Shown piece after piece: positions 10,055 to 17,790 of a DNA stretch of 64,000 bases (its first letter is position 1; each line of letters starts with the position of its first letter). The notes under the pieces were generated by a model, which searched no databases, was not told the DNA's origin, and saw only the letters and a program-made list of their open reading frames with translations. Location of the stretch: the NCBI RefSeq assembly GCF_003634585.1, contig NZ_RBLG01000001.1:992001-1056000 (forward strand), given 5' to 3'. The position numbers and the translations under genes were made by a program. The stretch comes from Gillisia mitskevichiae. Its GTDB lineage: Bacteria; Bacteroidota; Bacteroidia; Flavobacteriales; Flavobacteriaceae.

Positions 10055-10085
10055 AAAAGCCTTTTCATTTGAAGAGGCTTTTTTC
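10055..10085 (+). terminator. Intrinsic terminator after coxA
   Basis: An AAAAGCC...GGCTTTTT hairpin with a five-base loop and a trailing T run starts 21 bases after the coxA stop. It closes the act-cox operon and separates it from ruvB. Confidence 0.75.
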
Positions 10086-10145
10086 TTTTATCTTTGTTTG
10101 CATCAGCTTTGCTGAAACTATCAACAATAGAATTTCATTTATCTC

Positions 10146-11168
10146 ATGAACGAGCATCTAGACCCAACCGGTGAGAATTTTTCTTCAGAAGAATTAGATA
10201 TAGACAGAGCATTACGTCCTCTCAGTTTCGACGATTTTGCCGGGCAGGATCAAGTACTGGAGAACCTTAAGATCTTTGTTGAAGCAGCCAATCAACGTGG
10301 GGAAGCTTTAGATCACACCTTATTCCACGGTCCTCCGGGACTTGGTAAGACCACTTTAGCGCATATTCTTGCCAATGAGCTGCAAGTTGGTATAAAAGTG
10401 ACCTCGGGTCCTGTTATAGACAAACCAGGAGATCTTGCAGGATTGCTTACCAATCTTGAAGAGCGAGATGTGCTTTTTATAGATGAGATCCATAGATTAA
10501 GTCCGATTGTTGAAGAATATCTTTATTCTGCAATGGAAGATTACAAGATAGATATCATGATCGAGACCGGGCCAAATGCCCGTACTGTGCAGATCAACTT
10601 AAATCCATTTACACTTATTGGTGCTACTACTCGTTCTGGACTGCTTACTTCCCCAATGAGAGCAAGGTTTGGAATCTCTAGCCGACTACAATATTATACT
10701 ACAGAATTACTTTCAACCATTCTTCAGCGTAGTGCAGATATTCTAAATGTGCCTTTGTCCTTGGACGCAGCTATTGAGATTGCTGGACGTAGTAGAGGGA
10801 CACCTCGTATTGCAAATGCTTTATTGCGCAGAGTTCGGGATTTTGCACAGATAAAAGGAAATGGTAAGATAGACATGGAGATCGCAAAATATAGTCTTAA
10901 GGCTTTAAACGTAGATGCTCATGGCTTAGATGAAATGGATAATAAGATATTAACCACCATCATAGACAAGTTCAAAGGCGGGCCAGTAGGTATTTCTACA
11001 TTAGCCACTGCAGTAAGTGAAAATGCAGAAACTATTGAAGAAGTATATGAGCCATTTTTAATCCAACAAGGATTTATTTTTAGAACTCCAAGAGGTCGCG
11101 AAGTAACCGAAGCAGCTTACAAACACTTAGGAAGAATTAAAGGTTCTACTCAAGGCGGACTTTTTTAG
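10146..11168 (+). CDS. ruvB: Holliday junction branch migration ATPase RuvB
   Basis: A 340-residue RuvB at normal family length. Walker A is GPPGLGKTT (residues 62-70) and Walker B is FIDEIH (111-116). The sensor region GATTRSG and the C-terminal winged helix (from about 260) are present. RuvB drives branch migration with RuvA, whose gene is 7 kb downstream at 17186. The gene has its own space after the coxA terminator. Immediately after its stop lies the first of the two hairpin repeats. Confidence 0.96.
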   Translation: MNEHLDPTGENFSSEELDIDRALRPLSFDDFAGQDQVLENLKIFVEAANQRGEALDHTLFHGPPGLGKTTLAHILANELQVGIKVTSGPVIDKPGDLAGLLTNLEERDVLFIDEIHRLSPIVEEYLYSAMEDYKIDIMIETGPNARTVQINLNPFTLIGATTRSGLLTSPMRARFGISSRLQYYTTELLSTILQRSADILNVPLSLDAAIEIAGRSRGTPRIANALLRRVRDFAQIKGNGKIDMEIAKYSLKALNVDAHGLDEMDNKILTTIIDKFKGGPVGISTLATAVSENAETIEEVYEPFLIQQGFIFRTPRGREVTEAAYKHLGRIKGSTQGGLF

Positions 11169-11182
11169 AATTGAATTTTCGA

Positions 11183-11208
11183 TGTCAGGCTGAGCGCAGT
11201 CGAAGCCT
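11183..11208 (+). repeat. 26-nt hairpin repeat, left copy
   Basis: The element begins TGTCA, then a 5-bp stem AGGCT...AGCCT encloses the 12-nt loop GAGCGCAGTCGA. It lies 14 bases after the ruvB stop. The same unit occurs inverted at 11576-11601. The two differ at four bases only, all in the stem and all compensated. It is GC-rich compared with the flanking DNA. Confidence 0.85.
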
Positions 11209-11240
11209 ATTATAAATTTGTTCTTAACTTAATAGGTGTT

Positions 11241-11555
11241 ATGTATTGCTATTCAGTATATATTTTAAGATGCAACGATAATTCTTACTATACTGGAATA
11301 ACTAATAACATGGAGAGAAGACTATCTGAGCATGATGATGGATTGAATTCTAAATGTTATACATTCAAACGACGGCCATTAAAATTAGTTTTTGAAAAAG
11401 AGTTTGGAAATGTTTTACAAGCAATTAGTTTTGAAAAGAGATTAAAAGGTTGGTCTAAGGCGAAAAAGGATGCTTTAATTAAAAATGAATTCGAAAGATT
11501 GCAAGTTCTTTCCGAGTGTAGGAACGCTACACATTTCAAGTTTAAGCCAGATTAA
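11241..11555 (+). CDS. Small GIY-YIG domain endonuclease
   Basis: A 104-residue single-domain protein of the GIY-YIG (UPF0213/COG2827-like) type. The first strand pair reads YSVYILRC...YYTGITN, the catalytic-type Arg lies in NMERRLSEH (about residues 24-32), and the metal-binding Glu lies in ISFEKRLKGWSKAKK (about 62-76). No extra DNA-binding domain is visible apart from the basic C-terminal helix. The family cuts DNA, but substrates of these small members are poorly defined. The gene is flanked by inverted hairpin repeats at 11183-11208 and 11576-11601, which suggests the hairpin is its substrate or that the unit moved as a block. Confidence 0.85.
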   Translation: MYCYSVYILRCNDNSYYTGITNNMERRLSEHDDGLNSKCYTFKRRPLKLVFEKEFGNVLQAISFEKRLKGWSKAKKDALIKNEFERLQVLSECRNATHFKFKPD

Positions 11556-11575
11556 TTTAATTCATCTTAATGAAG

Positions 11576-11601
11576 ACACTTCGACTGCGCTCAGTGTGAC
11601 A
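11576..11601 (-). repeat. 26-nt hairpin repeat, right inverted copy
   Basis: Read on the minus strand it begins TGTCA, with stem ACACT...AGTGT around the same 12-nt loop GAGCGCAGTCGA found in the left copy. Positions 6/25 and 7/24 of the unit changed from G-C and G-C to C-G and A-T, so pairing is preserved. It lies 20 bases after the GIY-YIG stop and 21 bases before the P450 start. Confidence 0.85.
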
Positions 11602-11622
11602 TTAATAAATAATTTTCAAATA

Positions 11623-12951
11623 ATGAAGTCTAAAATACCCCAAGTTTCATTTCTAAAATTTTTAAAGCATGCCTCAAATATCTTAAAAAACCCGCTACCC
11701 TTTCATCATAATAATTTTGAAGAGCATGGAGATACCTTCAGATTAATTATTGGTCCAGGGAAATCTGTGGTCTTTTCAAGAGATGCTTATTTAGCTGAAT
11801 ATGTACTTCAAAAAAATCAGAAGAATTATACAAAATCCCCTATCCAGACCAAAGATCTTGTAAAATATGTAGGTCGAGGCTTATTAACATCCGAAGGGGA
11901 ACATTGGAAAAAGCAACGAAAGTTAATTCAGCCTGCATTCCATAAAAAGCAACTCACTTTGTTGCTAGATAGTATTCATAAAGCAATCATTACCGAACTA
12001 AATAAAATTGAAACCGATACCGAAATAGATATTTTTCCGGTATTTAATGATCTAGCTTTCCAAACGGTAGTGAAGTCTTTATTCAGCAGTGCTGTGGGAG
12101 ATAAAGATATTGCCCGATTGCAATATATTACGGAAGCTGCTCAAAAAATGCTGGTGAAAGAACTTCGTCAGCCGTTTTTAAGTCTGTGGTTTAAATATGG
12201 AGGAGAAATTAAAAAGCATACCGATCTAACGGATGAAGCCCGCGTAATTCTTAAGAAACTGGTAGATCAAAGAAAAGAAAGTGGTATTCGAGAAAATGAC
12301 CTTTTAGATATGCTACTTGATGCTAGGTATGAAGATGGAAACGAAATGGACGAAGAACAACTAATAGATGAGATCTTGATCCTTTTCACCGCTGGTCATG
12401 AAACAACTTCTAATGCTCTCACTTTTGCAGCCGAACTACTTGCAAGAGATCCAGAGTCTCAACAAAAGATCTTTGCGGAAGTTGTAAAAGCAAAACAGGA
12501 AACAGATTCCTTAATGGCATTTATTCAAGCTTGTAGTTATACAAAAAAGGTGATAGAAGAAACTATGAGGTTGTATCCGCCTGCTTATTTTATAGACCGA
12601 GTTAATCTTGAAGCCGATTCTTTTGAAGGTATGGAGATCCCGAAAGGTTCTAATCTATTGTTTTCATTTTATGAGATCCATAAACATAAAGCACATTGGA
12701 AAGATCCAGAAAAATTTGATCCCGAAAGATTTTCAAATTCAGACCCTTATTTACACACGCCATTTTATGCCCCTTTTGGAGCAGGGCCAAGAAAATGCAT
12801 TGGGAATAATTTTGCGATGTTCGAAATGATATTGGCGGTTGCGGAATTAATCGAGAAATATAAGATCGCTCCAAAAACAACTCCAATAGAAATTCTCCCG
12901 TTGATCACCTTGAAGCCTAAAAACGCAATTTTAAGGTTTCAAAAGAGATAG
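11623..12951 (+). CDS. Cytochrome P450
   Basis: A 442-residue soluble bacterial P450. The I-helix oxygen-activation motif is AGHETT (about residues 257-262), the K-helix ExxR is ETMR (313-316), and the heme-binding loop is [10 protein letters not shown] with Cys392 as the thiolate ligand. The substrate cannot be predicted. The open frame extends 46 codons upstream to 11485, but that extension runs through the repeat and overlaps the GIY-YIG gene, so the ATG at 11623 is preferred; it matches usual P450 N-termini. No redox partner gene is adjacent. queG starts 5 bases after the stop, so the two are probably co-transcribed. Confidence 0.93.
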   Translation: MKSKIPQVSFLKFLKHASNILKNPLPFHHNNFEEHGDTFRLIIGPGKSVVFSRDAYLAEYVLQKNQKNYTKSPIQTKDLVKYVGRGLLTSEGEHWKKQRKLIQPAFHKKQLTLLLDSIHKAIITELNKIETDTEIDIFPVFNDLAFQTVVKSLFSSAVGDKDIARLQYITEAAQKMLVKELRQPFLSLWFKYGGEIKKHTDLTDEARVILKKLVDQRKESGIRENDLLDMLLDARYEDGNEMDEEQLIDEILILFTAGHETTSNALTFAAELLARDPESQQKIFAEVVKAKQETDSLMAFIQACSYTKKVIEETMRLYPPAYFIDRVNLEADSFEGMEIPKGSNLLFSFYEIHKHKAHWKDPEKFDPERFSNSDPYLHTPFYAPFGAGPRKCIGNNFAMFEMILAVAELIEKYKIAPKTTPIEILPLITLKPKNAILRFQKR

Positions 12952-12956
12952 TAATA

Positions 12957-13877
12957 ATGTTGCAGAAAGCTAAATATTCTGAATTGATAAAATCTGAAGC
13001 TAAACGCCTCGGATTTATGTCTTGTGGCATTTCCAAAGCTGAATTTTTGGAGGAGGAAGCCCCGCGTTTAGAAAAATGGTTGAAACTGAATATGCATGGA
13101 GAAATGAGCTATATGGAGAATCATTTCGATAAACGTTTGGATCCTACCAAATTAGTGTCTGGATCTAAAAGCGTGATCTCTTTACTGCTAAATTATTATC
13201 CCTCAGAGTTTCAAAGAGAAGATACTTTTAAAATAAGCAAATATGCTTATGGCACAGATTATCATTTTGTGATCAAGGATAAGCTCAAACAGCTTCTTCA
13301 ATTTATTCAGCAAGAAATAGGAGAAGTAGATGGGCGTGCATTTGTAGATTCGGCTCCGGTTTTAGATAAAGCTTGGGCTGCGAAAAGTGGATTAGGCTGG
13401 ATAGGTAAAAATTCCAATCTACTTACCAAACAGGTTGGCTCTTTCTATTTTATAGCAGAGCTTATTGTAGATCTGGAATTGGAATATGATCTGCCGGTTA
13501 CAGATCATTGCGGAAGTTGTACTGCCTGCATAGATGCTTGCCCAACCCAGGCAATCGTAGAGCCTTATAAAGTAGATGGCAGCAAATGCATTTCCTACTT
13601 CACCATAGAATTGAAGAATGAGTTACCAAACTCTTATAAAGATCAGTTCGATGATTGGATGTTTGGTTGTGATATTTGCCAAGATGTATGTCCCTGGAAT
13701 AAGTTCTCAAAATCCCATAACGAACCCTTATTCGATCCAAATCCACAAGTTTTGACTAATGATAGAAAAGATTGGGAAGAGCTTACCAAAGAGACTTTCA
13801 ATGAAATTTTCAAGAAATCGGCTGTTAAACGAACCAAATTTGAAGGTTTAAAACGAAATATAGATTTTTTAAAGTGA
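12957..13877 (+). CDS. queG: Epoxyqueuosine reductase QueG
   Basis: A 306-residue QueG, the cobalamin-dependent enzyme that reduces epoxyqueuosine to queuosine in tRNA. The N-terminal catalytic domain carries the conserved [13 protein letters not shown] block (~129-141). The bacterial ferredoxin part has Cys185, 188, 191 and 195 ([11 protein letters not shown]) and Cys238, 241 and 245 (CDICQDVC), together with Cys211, enough for two [4Fe-4S] clusters. Length is slightly short because the C-terminal HEAT-like repeat seen in some QueG proteins is absent. The stop directly abuts the stop of the convergent gene on the other strand. Confidence 0.95.
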   Translation: MLQKAKYSELIKSEAKRLGFMSCGISKAEFLEEEAPRLEKWLKLNMHGEMSYMENHFDKRLDPTKLVSGSKSVISLLLNYYPSEFQREDTFKISKYAYGTDYHFVIKDKLKQLLQFIQQEIGEVDGRAFVDSAPVLDKAWAAKSGLGWIGKNSNLLTKQVGSFYFIAELIVDLELEYDLPVTDHCGSCTACIDACPTQAIVEPYKVDGSKCISYFTIELKNELPNSYKDQFDDWMFGCDICQDVCPWNKFSKSHNEPLFDPNPQVLTNDRKDWEELTKETFNEIFKKSAVKRTKFEGLKRNIDFLK

Positions 13878-14678
13878 TTATAAAATTACGGTTTTCAGGA
13901 AATAAGTGGAGATAGATTCACCGTTTTGATTTTTAGCAGCCTCCGAAACTTTCATGGTATTTAAAAATGTTGAAAGTTTTTTGATGATTTTTTCACTCTT
14001 GCAAACCACCAAGGAATTGGAAACCTTTCCATTTGGTTCTATTTGAAAATAGATTTTAATTTTCATTTCATCTTTTCGTTCTCTTGATAATGATTTAGAA
14101 GTTTCTAAAAAATTAAGAATACGTCTAATTACAAGATCTTCAAAACATGATTCATTTCCACTGGAATTACATTCTTTAAAAGAAGGAGGAGTGGCGGCAT
14201 CTCTAAAAGCAATATTTGGACCTTCGGTTTCCGTTGGGCGCCCTGAATATTCTGAGAATCCCTCAGTTTCGTTTATCATAGTTCTTTTAAAACTAATTGG
14301 AGTCACGTAACGCATATCCACTGCTAATCCTTTAAGAGTAGCTGGTGATTGGATTTTTAATTTTCTTAATAATTTATAAGACTCTTTTTCTAAGGTTTTA
14401 TTTGTTGTTCTAATCTTAATATCCTTGATCTCCCCAGAAGCCGAGATTACAAATTGTGCATATGCCTTAGCAGAAGTGTGTTTTACAAGGTTTACAATAT
14501 CAATATTTTGCTCGATATAATTTTTTAAGTCTTCCTGAAAGCAGTCTATGCTTGGTTCTTCACAATCTTCTATAATTGGTAAGCTGTCTACATCTTGAGA
14601 GTTATATACCTTAGTCTGAGCATTAAGAGCTAGATTTGCTATGAGTACGAACATAAAAGAAAATGTAAAGGCTTTCAT
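13878..14678 (-). CDS. Secreted protein with two TonB C-terminal-like modules
   Basis: A 266-residue exported protein when started at 14678, where a clean signal peptide begins (MKAFTFSFMFVLIANLALNA); the frame opens seven codons earlier. The mature part seems duplicated. Each half starts with a proline and a close Cys pair (PIIEDCEEPSIDCF and PPSFKECNSSGNESCF), followed by a TonB-C-like strand pattern (FVISASGEIKDIKI; FQIEPNGKVSNSLVV). It has no transmembrane anchor or proline spacer, so it is not an ordinary energy transducer. Function is unknown. The same module occurs in TonB (25808) and the RemB-like protein (26667). Confidence 0.7.
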   Translation of the reverse strand: MKAFTFSFMFVLIANLALNAQTKVYNSQDVDSLPIIEDCEEPSIDCFQEDLKNYIEQNIDIVNLVKHTSAKAYAQFVISASGEIKDIKIRTTNKTLEKESYKLLRKLKIQSPATLKGLAVDMRYVTPISFKRTMINETEGFSEYSGRPTETEGPNIAFRDAATPPSFKECNSSGNESCFEDLVIRRILNFLETSKSLSRERKDEMKIKIYFQIEPNGKVSNSLVVCKSEKIIKKLSTFLNTMKVSEAAKNQNGESISTYFLKTVIL

Positions 14679-14783
14679 AATTGATGCTTTAAATGGCAAT
14701 ATATAAGCTAAAGATTAATTCTTGTGAACTTAGATAAGTTTTTTATTAATTAAAATAATTTTCCTGAAGCAAGATTAGCTTGT

Positions 14784-14791
14784 TACATTTG
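14784..14791 (+). promoter_or_regulatory. Probable -7 element for maeB
   Basis: TACATTTG matches the Bacteroidota TAnnTTTG -7 box and lies 25 bases before the maeB start. No good TTG -33 box is present at the usual distance, so support is moderate. Confidence 0.4.
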
Positions 14792-14816
14792 TGCTTCCGC
14801 CCAAAAAAATAAGATT

Positions 14817-17108
14817 ATGAGTAAGGATAGTAAAAGGAGAGAGGCTTTAGTTTATCATGCTAAACCAAAACCAGGGAAAATTGAAGTTGTGCCAACTAAG
14901 AAATATTCAACACAAAGGGATCTTTCCTTAGCATATTCCCCAGGAGTGGCCATTCCTTGTTTAGAAATAGAAAAAGATAAAGAAAACGCTTATAAATATA
15001 CTGCTAAAGGGAACTTAGTTGCCGTAATTACAAATGGTACCGCAGTTCTTGGTTTAGGAGATATAGGGGCTTTAGCGTCAAAACCTGTTATGGAAGGTAA
15101 AGGTTTGCTTTTTAAGATCTTTGCAGATATAGATGTGTTTGATATAGAGGTAGATACCAAAGATATTGAATCCTTTATTCAGACGGTGAAAAATATTGCT
15201 CCCACCTTTGGAGGAATCAATTTAGAAGATATTAAAGCTCCTGAAGCTTTTGAAATCGAGCGTAGATTAAAAGAAGAGCTTGATATTCCAGTAATGCATG
15301 ACGATCAGCATGGAACGGCAATTATCTCTGCTGCTGCCTTACTTAATGCTTTAGAGATTTCTAAAAAGAAAATAGAAAAGGTTAAAATAGTGATAAGTGG
15401 AGCAGGAGCTGCTGCAGTTTCATGTACTAAACTTTATAAGGCTTTTGGAGCAAAAGCAGAGAATATTGTAATGTTGGATAGCAAAGGAGTTATTCGTGCA
15501 GATAGACCTAACCTGTCTCTAGAGAAACTTGAATTTGCAACCAAAAGAAAAATAGACACGCTGAAAGAAGCGATGAAAGATGCCGATGTTTTTCTAGGTC
15601 TTTCAATCGCAAATATTGTAGATGTGCCAATGCTGAAGAGTATGGCAAAAAGGCCAATCGTCTTCGCAATGGCTAACCCCGATCCGGAAATTGAATATAA
15701 TCTTGCCGTTTCCGCACGTAAGGATATCATTATGGCAACTGGAAGAAGTGATCATCCTAATCAGGTTAATAATGTACTCGGATTCCCTTATATTTTTAGA
15801 GGGGCTTTAGATGTTCGAGCTACTAAAATTAATGAAGCTATGAAAATGGCTGCCGTAAAAGCCCTGGCTGAGATGGCTAAAGAACCAGTACCAGAACAGG
15901 TAAATATTGCATATGGAGAAACTAAATTAAATTTTGGTCCAGAATATATAATTCCAAAACCTTTTGATCCAAGATTAATATCGAAAGTTCCACCGGCGGT
16001 TGCAAAAGCGGCGATGGAAAGTGGTGTAGCCAAAAGCCCTATCCTCGACTGGGAACGCTACGAAGAAGAATTGCTGAATAGAATGGGGAACGATAACAAG
16101 ATCTCCCGTTTATTAATGAATCGAGCAAAAATGAACCCTAAAAGGGTGGTTTTTGCTGAAGCAGATCAGTTGGATGTTCTAAAAGCAGCACAGATCACTC
16201 AAGAAGAAGGAATTGCTATTCCAATTCTTTTAGGCAGAAAAGATGTGATTATTGAATTGATGAATGAAATAGATTTTGATGAAGATCTTGTTACGATCAT
16301 CGATCCAAAATCTGACGATGAGAAAGTTCGTAGAGAAGCTTATGCAGATGTCTACTGGAAATCGCGATATAGAAATGGAGTAACGAAATACGATGCGCAA
16401 AATCTACTACGAGAGCGAAATTATTTTGCTGCAATGATGGTGAACGTAGGGGATGCAGATGCTCTTTTATCTGGTTATTCTAGAGCTTATCCTACGGTGG
16501 TAAAACCAATGTTGGAGTTAATTGGAATGGCAAAAGGAGTAGATAGAATTGCAGCTACTAACCTAATGAATACCTCTAGAGGACCGCTTTTTATTAGCGA
16601 TACCTCAATCAATATAGATCCATCTGCAAAAGATTTGGCTAAAATAGCAATGATGACTGCTAAAACGGTGAAATTATTTGGAATGGAGCCAGTAGTGGCG
16701 ATGATCTCTTATGCCAATTTTGGATCCTCTAAAAATGAACGCGCTAGAAAAGTGAAAGAGGCAGTTGCCATTTTACATAGATCAAATCCAGAACTGATAG
16801 TAGATGGTGAGATCCAGACAGATTTTGCTTTGAACAAAGAGATGCTTCAAAGTAAATTCCCTTTTTCCAAATTAGTAGGTAAGAAAGTAAATACCTTGAT
16901 TTATCCTAATTTAGAATCGGCAAATGGCACTTACAAATTATTGAAAGAAATGAATAATGCCGACTCAATTGGACCAATTATGATGGGAATGAGAAAGCCT
17001 GTTCATATTTTACAGTTAGGAGCAAGCGTAGAAGAAATAGTAAATATGGCTGCCGTGGCCGTAGTTGATGCTCAGGAAAAGGAAAGAAAGGAAAAATCTT
17101 CAAAATAG
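14817..17108 (+). CDS. maeB: NADP-dependent malic enzyme with phosphotransacetylase-like domain
   Basis: A 763-residue MaeB-type malic enzyme, converting malate to pyruvate and CO2 with NADP reduction. Residues ~1-420 hold the malic and NAD(P)-binding domains, with the dinucleotide fold IVISGAGAAAVSC near 192-204 and the metal/substrate region MHDDQHGTA near 160-168. Residues ~430-763 are a phosphotransacetylase-like domain, which in this family usually regulates activity (acetyl-CoA response) and has no proven catalysis. The length is typical of the fused form. It is transcribed divergently from the TonB-module protein gene. Confidence 0.94.
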   Translation: MSKDSKRREALVYHAKPKPGKIEVVPTKKYSTQRDLSLAYSPGVAIPCLEIEKDKENAYKYTAKGNLVAVITNGTAVLGLGDIGALASKPVMEGKGLLFKIFADIDVFDIEVDTKDIESFIQTVKNIAPTFGGINLEDIKAPEAFEIERRLKEELDIPVMHDDQHGTAIISAAALLNALEISKKKIEKVKIVISGAGAAAVSCTKLYKAFGAKAENIVMLDSKGVIRADRPNLSLEKLEFATKRKIDTLKEAMKDADVFLGLSIANIVDVPMLKSMAKRPIVFAMANPDPEIEYNLAVSARKDIIMATGRSDHPNQVNNVLGFPYIFRGALDVRATKINEAMKMAAVKALAEMAKEPVPEQVNIAYGETKLNFGPEYIIPKPFDPRLISKVPPAVAKAAMESGVAKSPILDWERYEEELLNRMGNDNKISRLLMNRAKMNPKRVVFAEADQLDVLKAAQITQEEGIAIPILLGRKDVIIELMNEIDFDEDLVTIIDPKSDDEKVRREAYADVYWKSRYRNGVTKYDAQNLLRERNYFAAMMVNVGDADALLSGYSRAYPTVVKPMLELIGMAKGVDRIAATNLMNTSRGPLFISDTSINIDPSAKDLAKIAMMTAKTVKLFGMEPVVAMISYANFGSSKNERARKVKEAVAILHRSNPELIVDGEIQTDFALNKEMLQSKFPFSKLVGKKVNTLIYPNLESANGTYKLLKEMNNADSIGPIMMGMRKPVHILQLGASVEEIVNMAAVAVVDAQEKERKEKSSK

Positions 17109-17133
17109 CGCTGTTTTCGGGTGTTTTAAAGAC

Positions 17134-17163
17134 TTGGAGCTCTGTAATATTTTAGTACATTTG
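17134..17163 (+). promoter_or_regulatory. Promoter for ruvA-sprA
   Basis: TTG at 17134-17136 and TACATTTG at 17156-17163 are separated by 19 bases, matching the Bacteroidota -33/-7 consensus. It lies 22 bases before the ruvA start. sprA follows ruvA by only 17 bases, so it is probably driven from here too. Confidence 0.55.
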
Positions 17164-17185
17164 AATACTAATATTTTTACAATTC

Positions 17186-17773
17186 ATGATTCATCACCTT
17201 CGAGGGCAATTAATAGAAAAAAATCCTACGCACGTTGTAGTTGAATGCAATGGCGTAGGTTATTTTTTACATATCTCTCTACATACCTTTGCATTATTGA
17301 GAAATGCTTCTGAAGCCATTAGCATTTTCACACACTTACAAGTAAAAGAAGATTCCCAAACTCTATTTGGATTTATGGAGAAATCTGAACGAGAATTGTT
17401 TAGGTTGCTTATCTCTGTTTCTGGTATTGGTGCTAGCATTGCACGTACCATGTTATCTTCTTTAGATCCCAAACAAATTATGGATGCTATTGCTTCTGGG
17501 GATGTTTCAACGATCCAAAGCATTAAGGGTATTGGAGCAAAAACAGCTCAACGAGTGATTTTGGATCTTAAAGACAAGGTTTTAAAGGTCTTTGGAGAAG
17601 GGGAGATTTTCGTGTCTCAGAGCAATACAAATAAAGAAGAAGCGTTATCTGCCTTAGAGACTCTGGGTTTTGCGAGAAAATCTGCCGAAAAGGTGGTAGA
17701 CCGTATTATGAAAGAGGCTACAGAAGACCCTACCGTAGAAACTATAATAAAATTAGCATTAAAGAATTTATAA
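17186..17773 (+). CDS. ruvA: Holliday junction DNA helicase subunit RuvA
   Basis: A 195-residue RuvA, the tetrameric junction-binding partner of RuvB. The N-terminal OB fold reads MIHHLRGQLIEKNPTHVVVE. The two helix-hairpin-helix motifs are at about residues 71-85 (LLISVSGIGASIA) and 106-121 (IQSIKGIGAKTAQRVI). The C-terminal RuvB-interacting three-helix domain starts near 148 with EALSALETLGF. A typical flavobacterial arrangement places it just upstream of sprA and separate from ruvB. Confidence 0.95.
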   Translation: MIHHLRGQLIEKNPTHVVVECNGVGYFLHISLHTFALLRNASEAISIFTHLQVKEDSQTLFGFMEKSERELFRLLISVSGIGASIARTMLSSLDPKQIMDAIASGDVSTIQSIKGIGAKTAQRVILDLKDKVLKVFGEGEIFVSQSNTNKEEALSALETLGFARKSAEKVVDRIMKEATEDPTVETIIKLALKNL

Positions 17774-17790
17774 ATTCATACTAACAAATC

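Larger units (their letters stand above)
11183..11601 (+). mobile_element. Candidate non-autonomous or RAYT-like unit: GIY-YIG gene between inverted hairpin repeats
   Basis: One small nuclease gene is bracketed by two 26-nt hairpin repeats in inverted orientation, giving a 419-base unit between ruvB and a P450 gene. That two copies flank one nuclease is read directly from the sequence. Mobility is an inference by analogy with REP/RAYT and IS200/IS605 elements, where a nuclease recognises terminal hairpins. No convincing target-site duplication is seen. A 7-bp AATTTTC occurs at 11174-11180 and 11611-11617, but this is weak in AT-rich DNA. Confidence 0.45.

Noticed and set aside
11171-11617. 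AATTTTC on both sides of the GIY-YIG unit as a target-site duplication
   Set aside because: The copies lie at unequal distances from the repeat ends (2 and 9 bases), and such a heptamer is common in AT-rich DNA.
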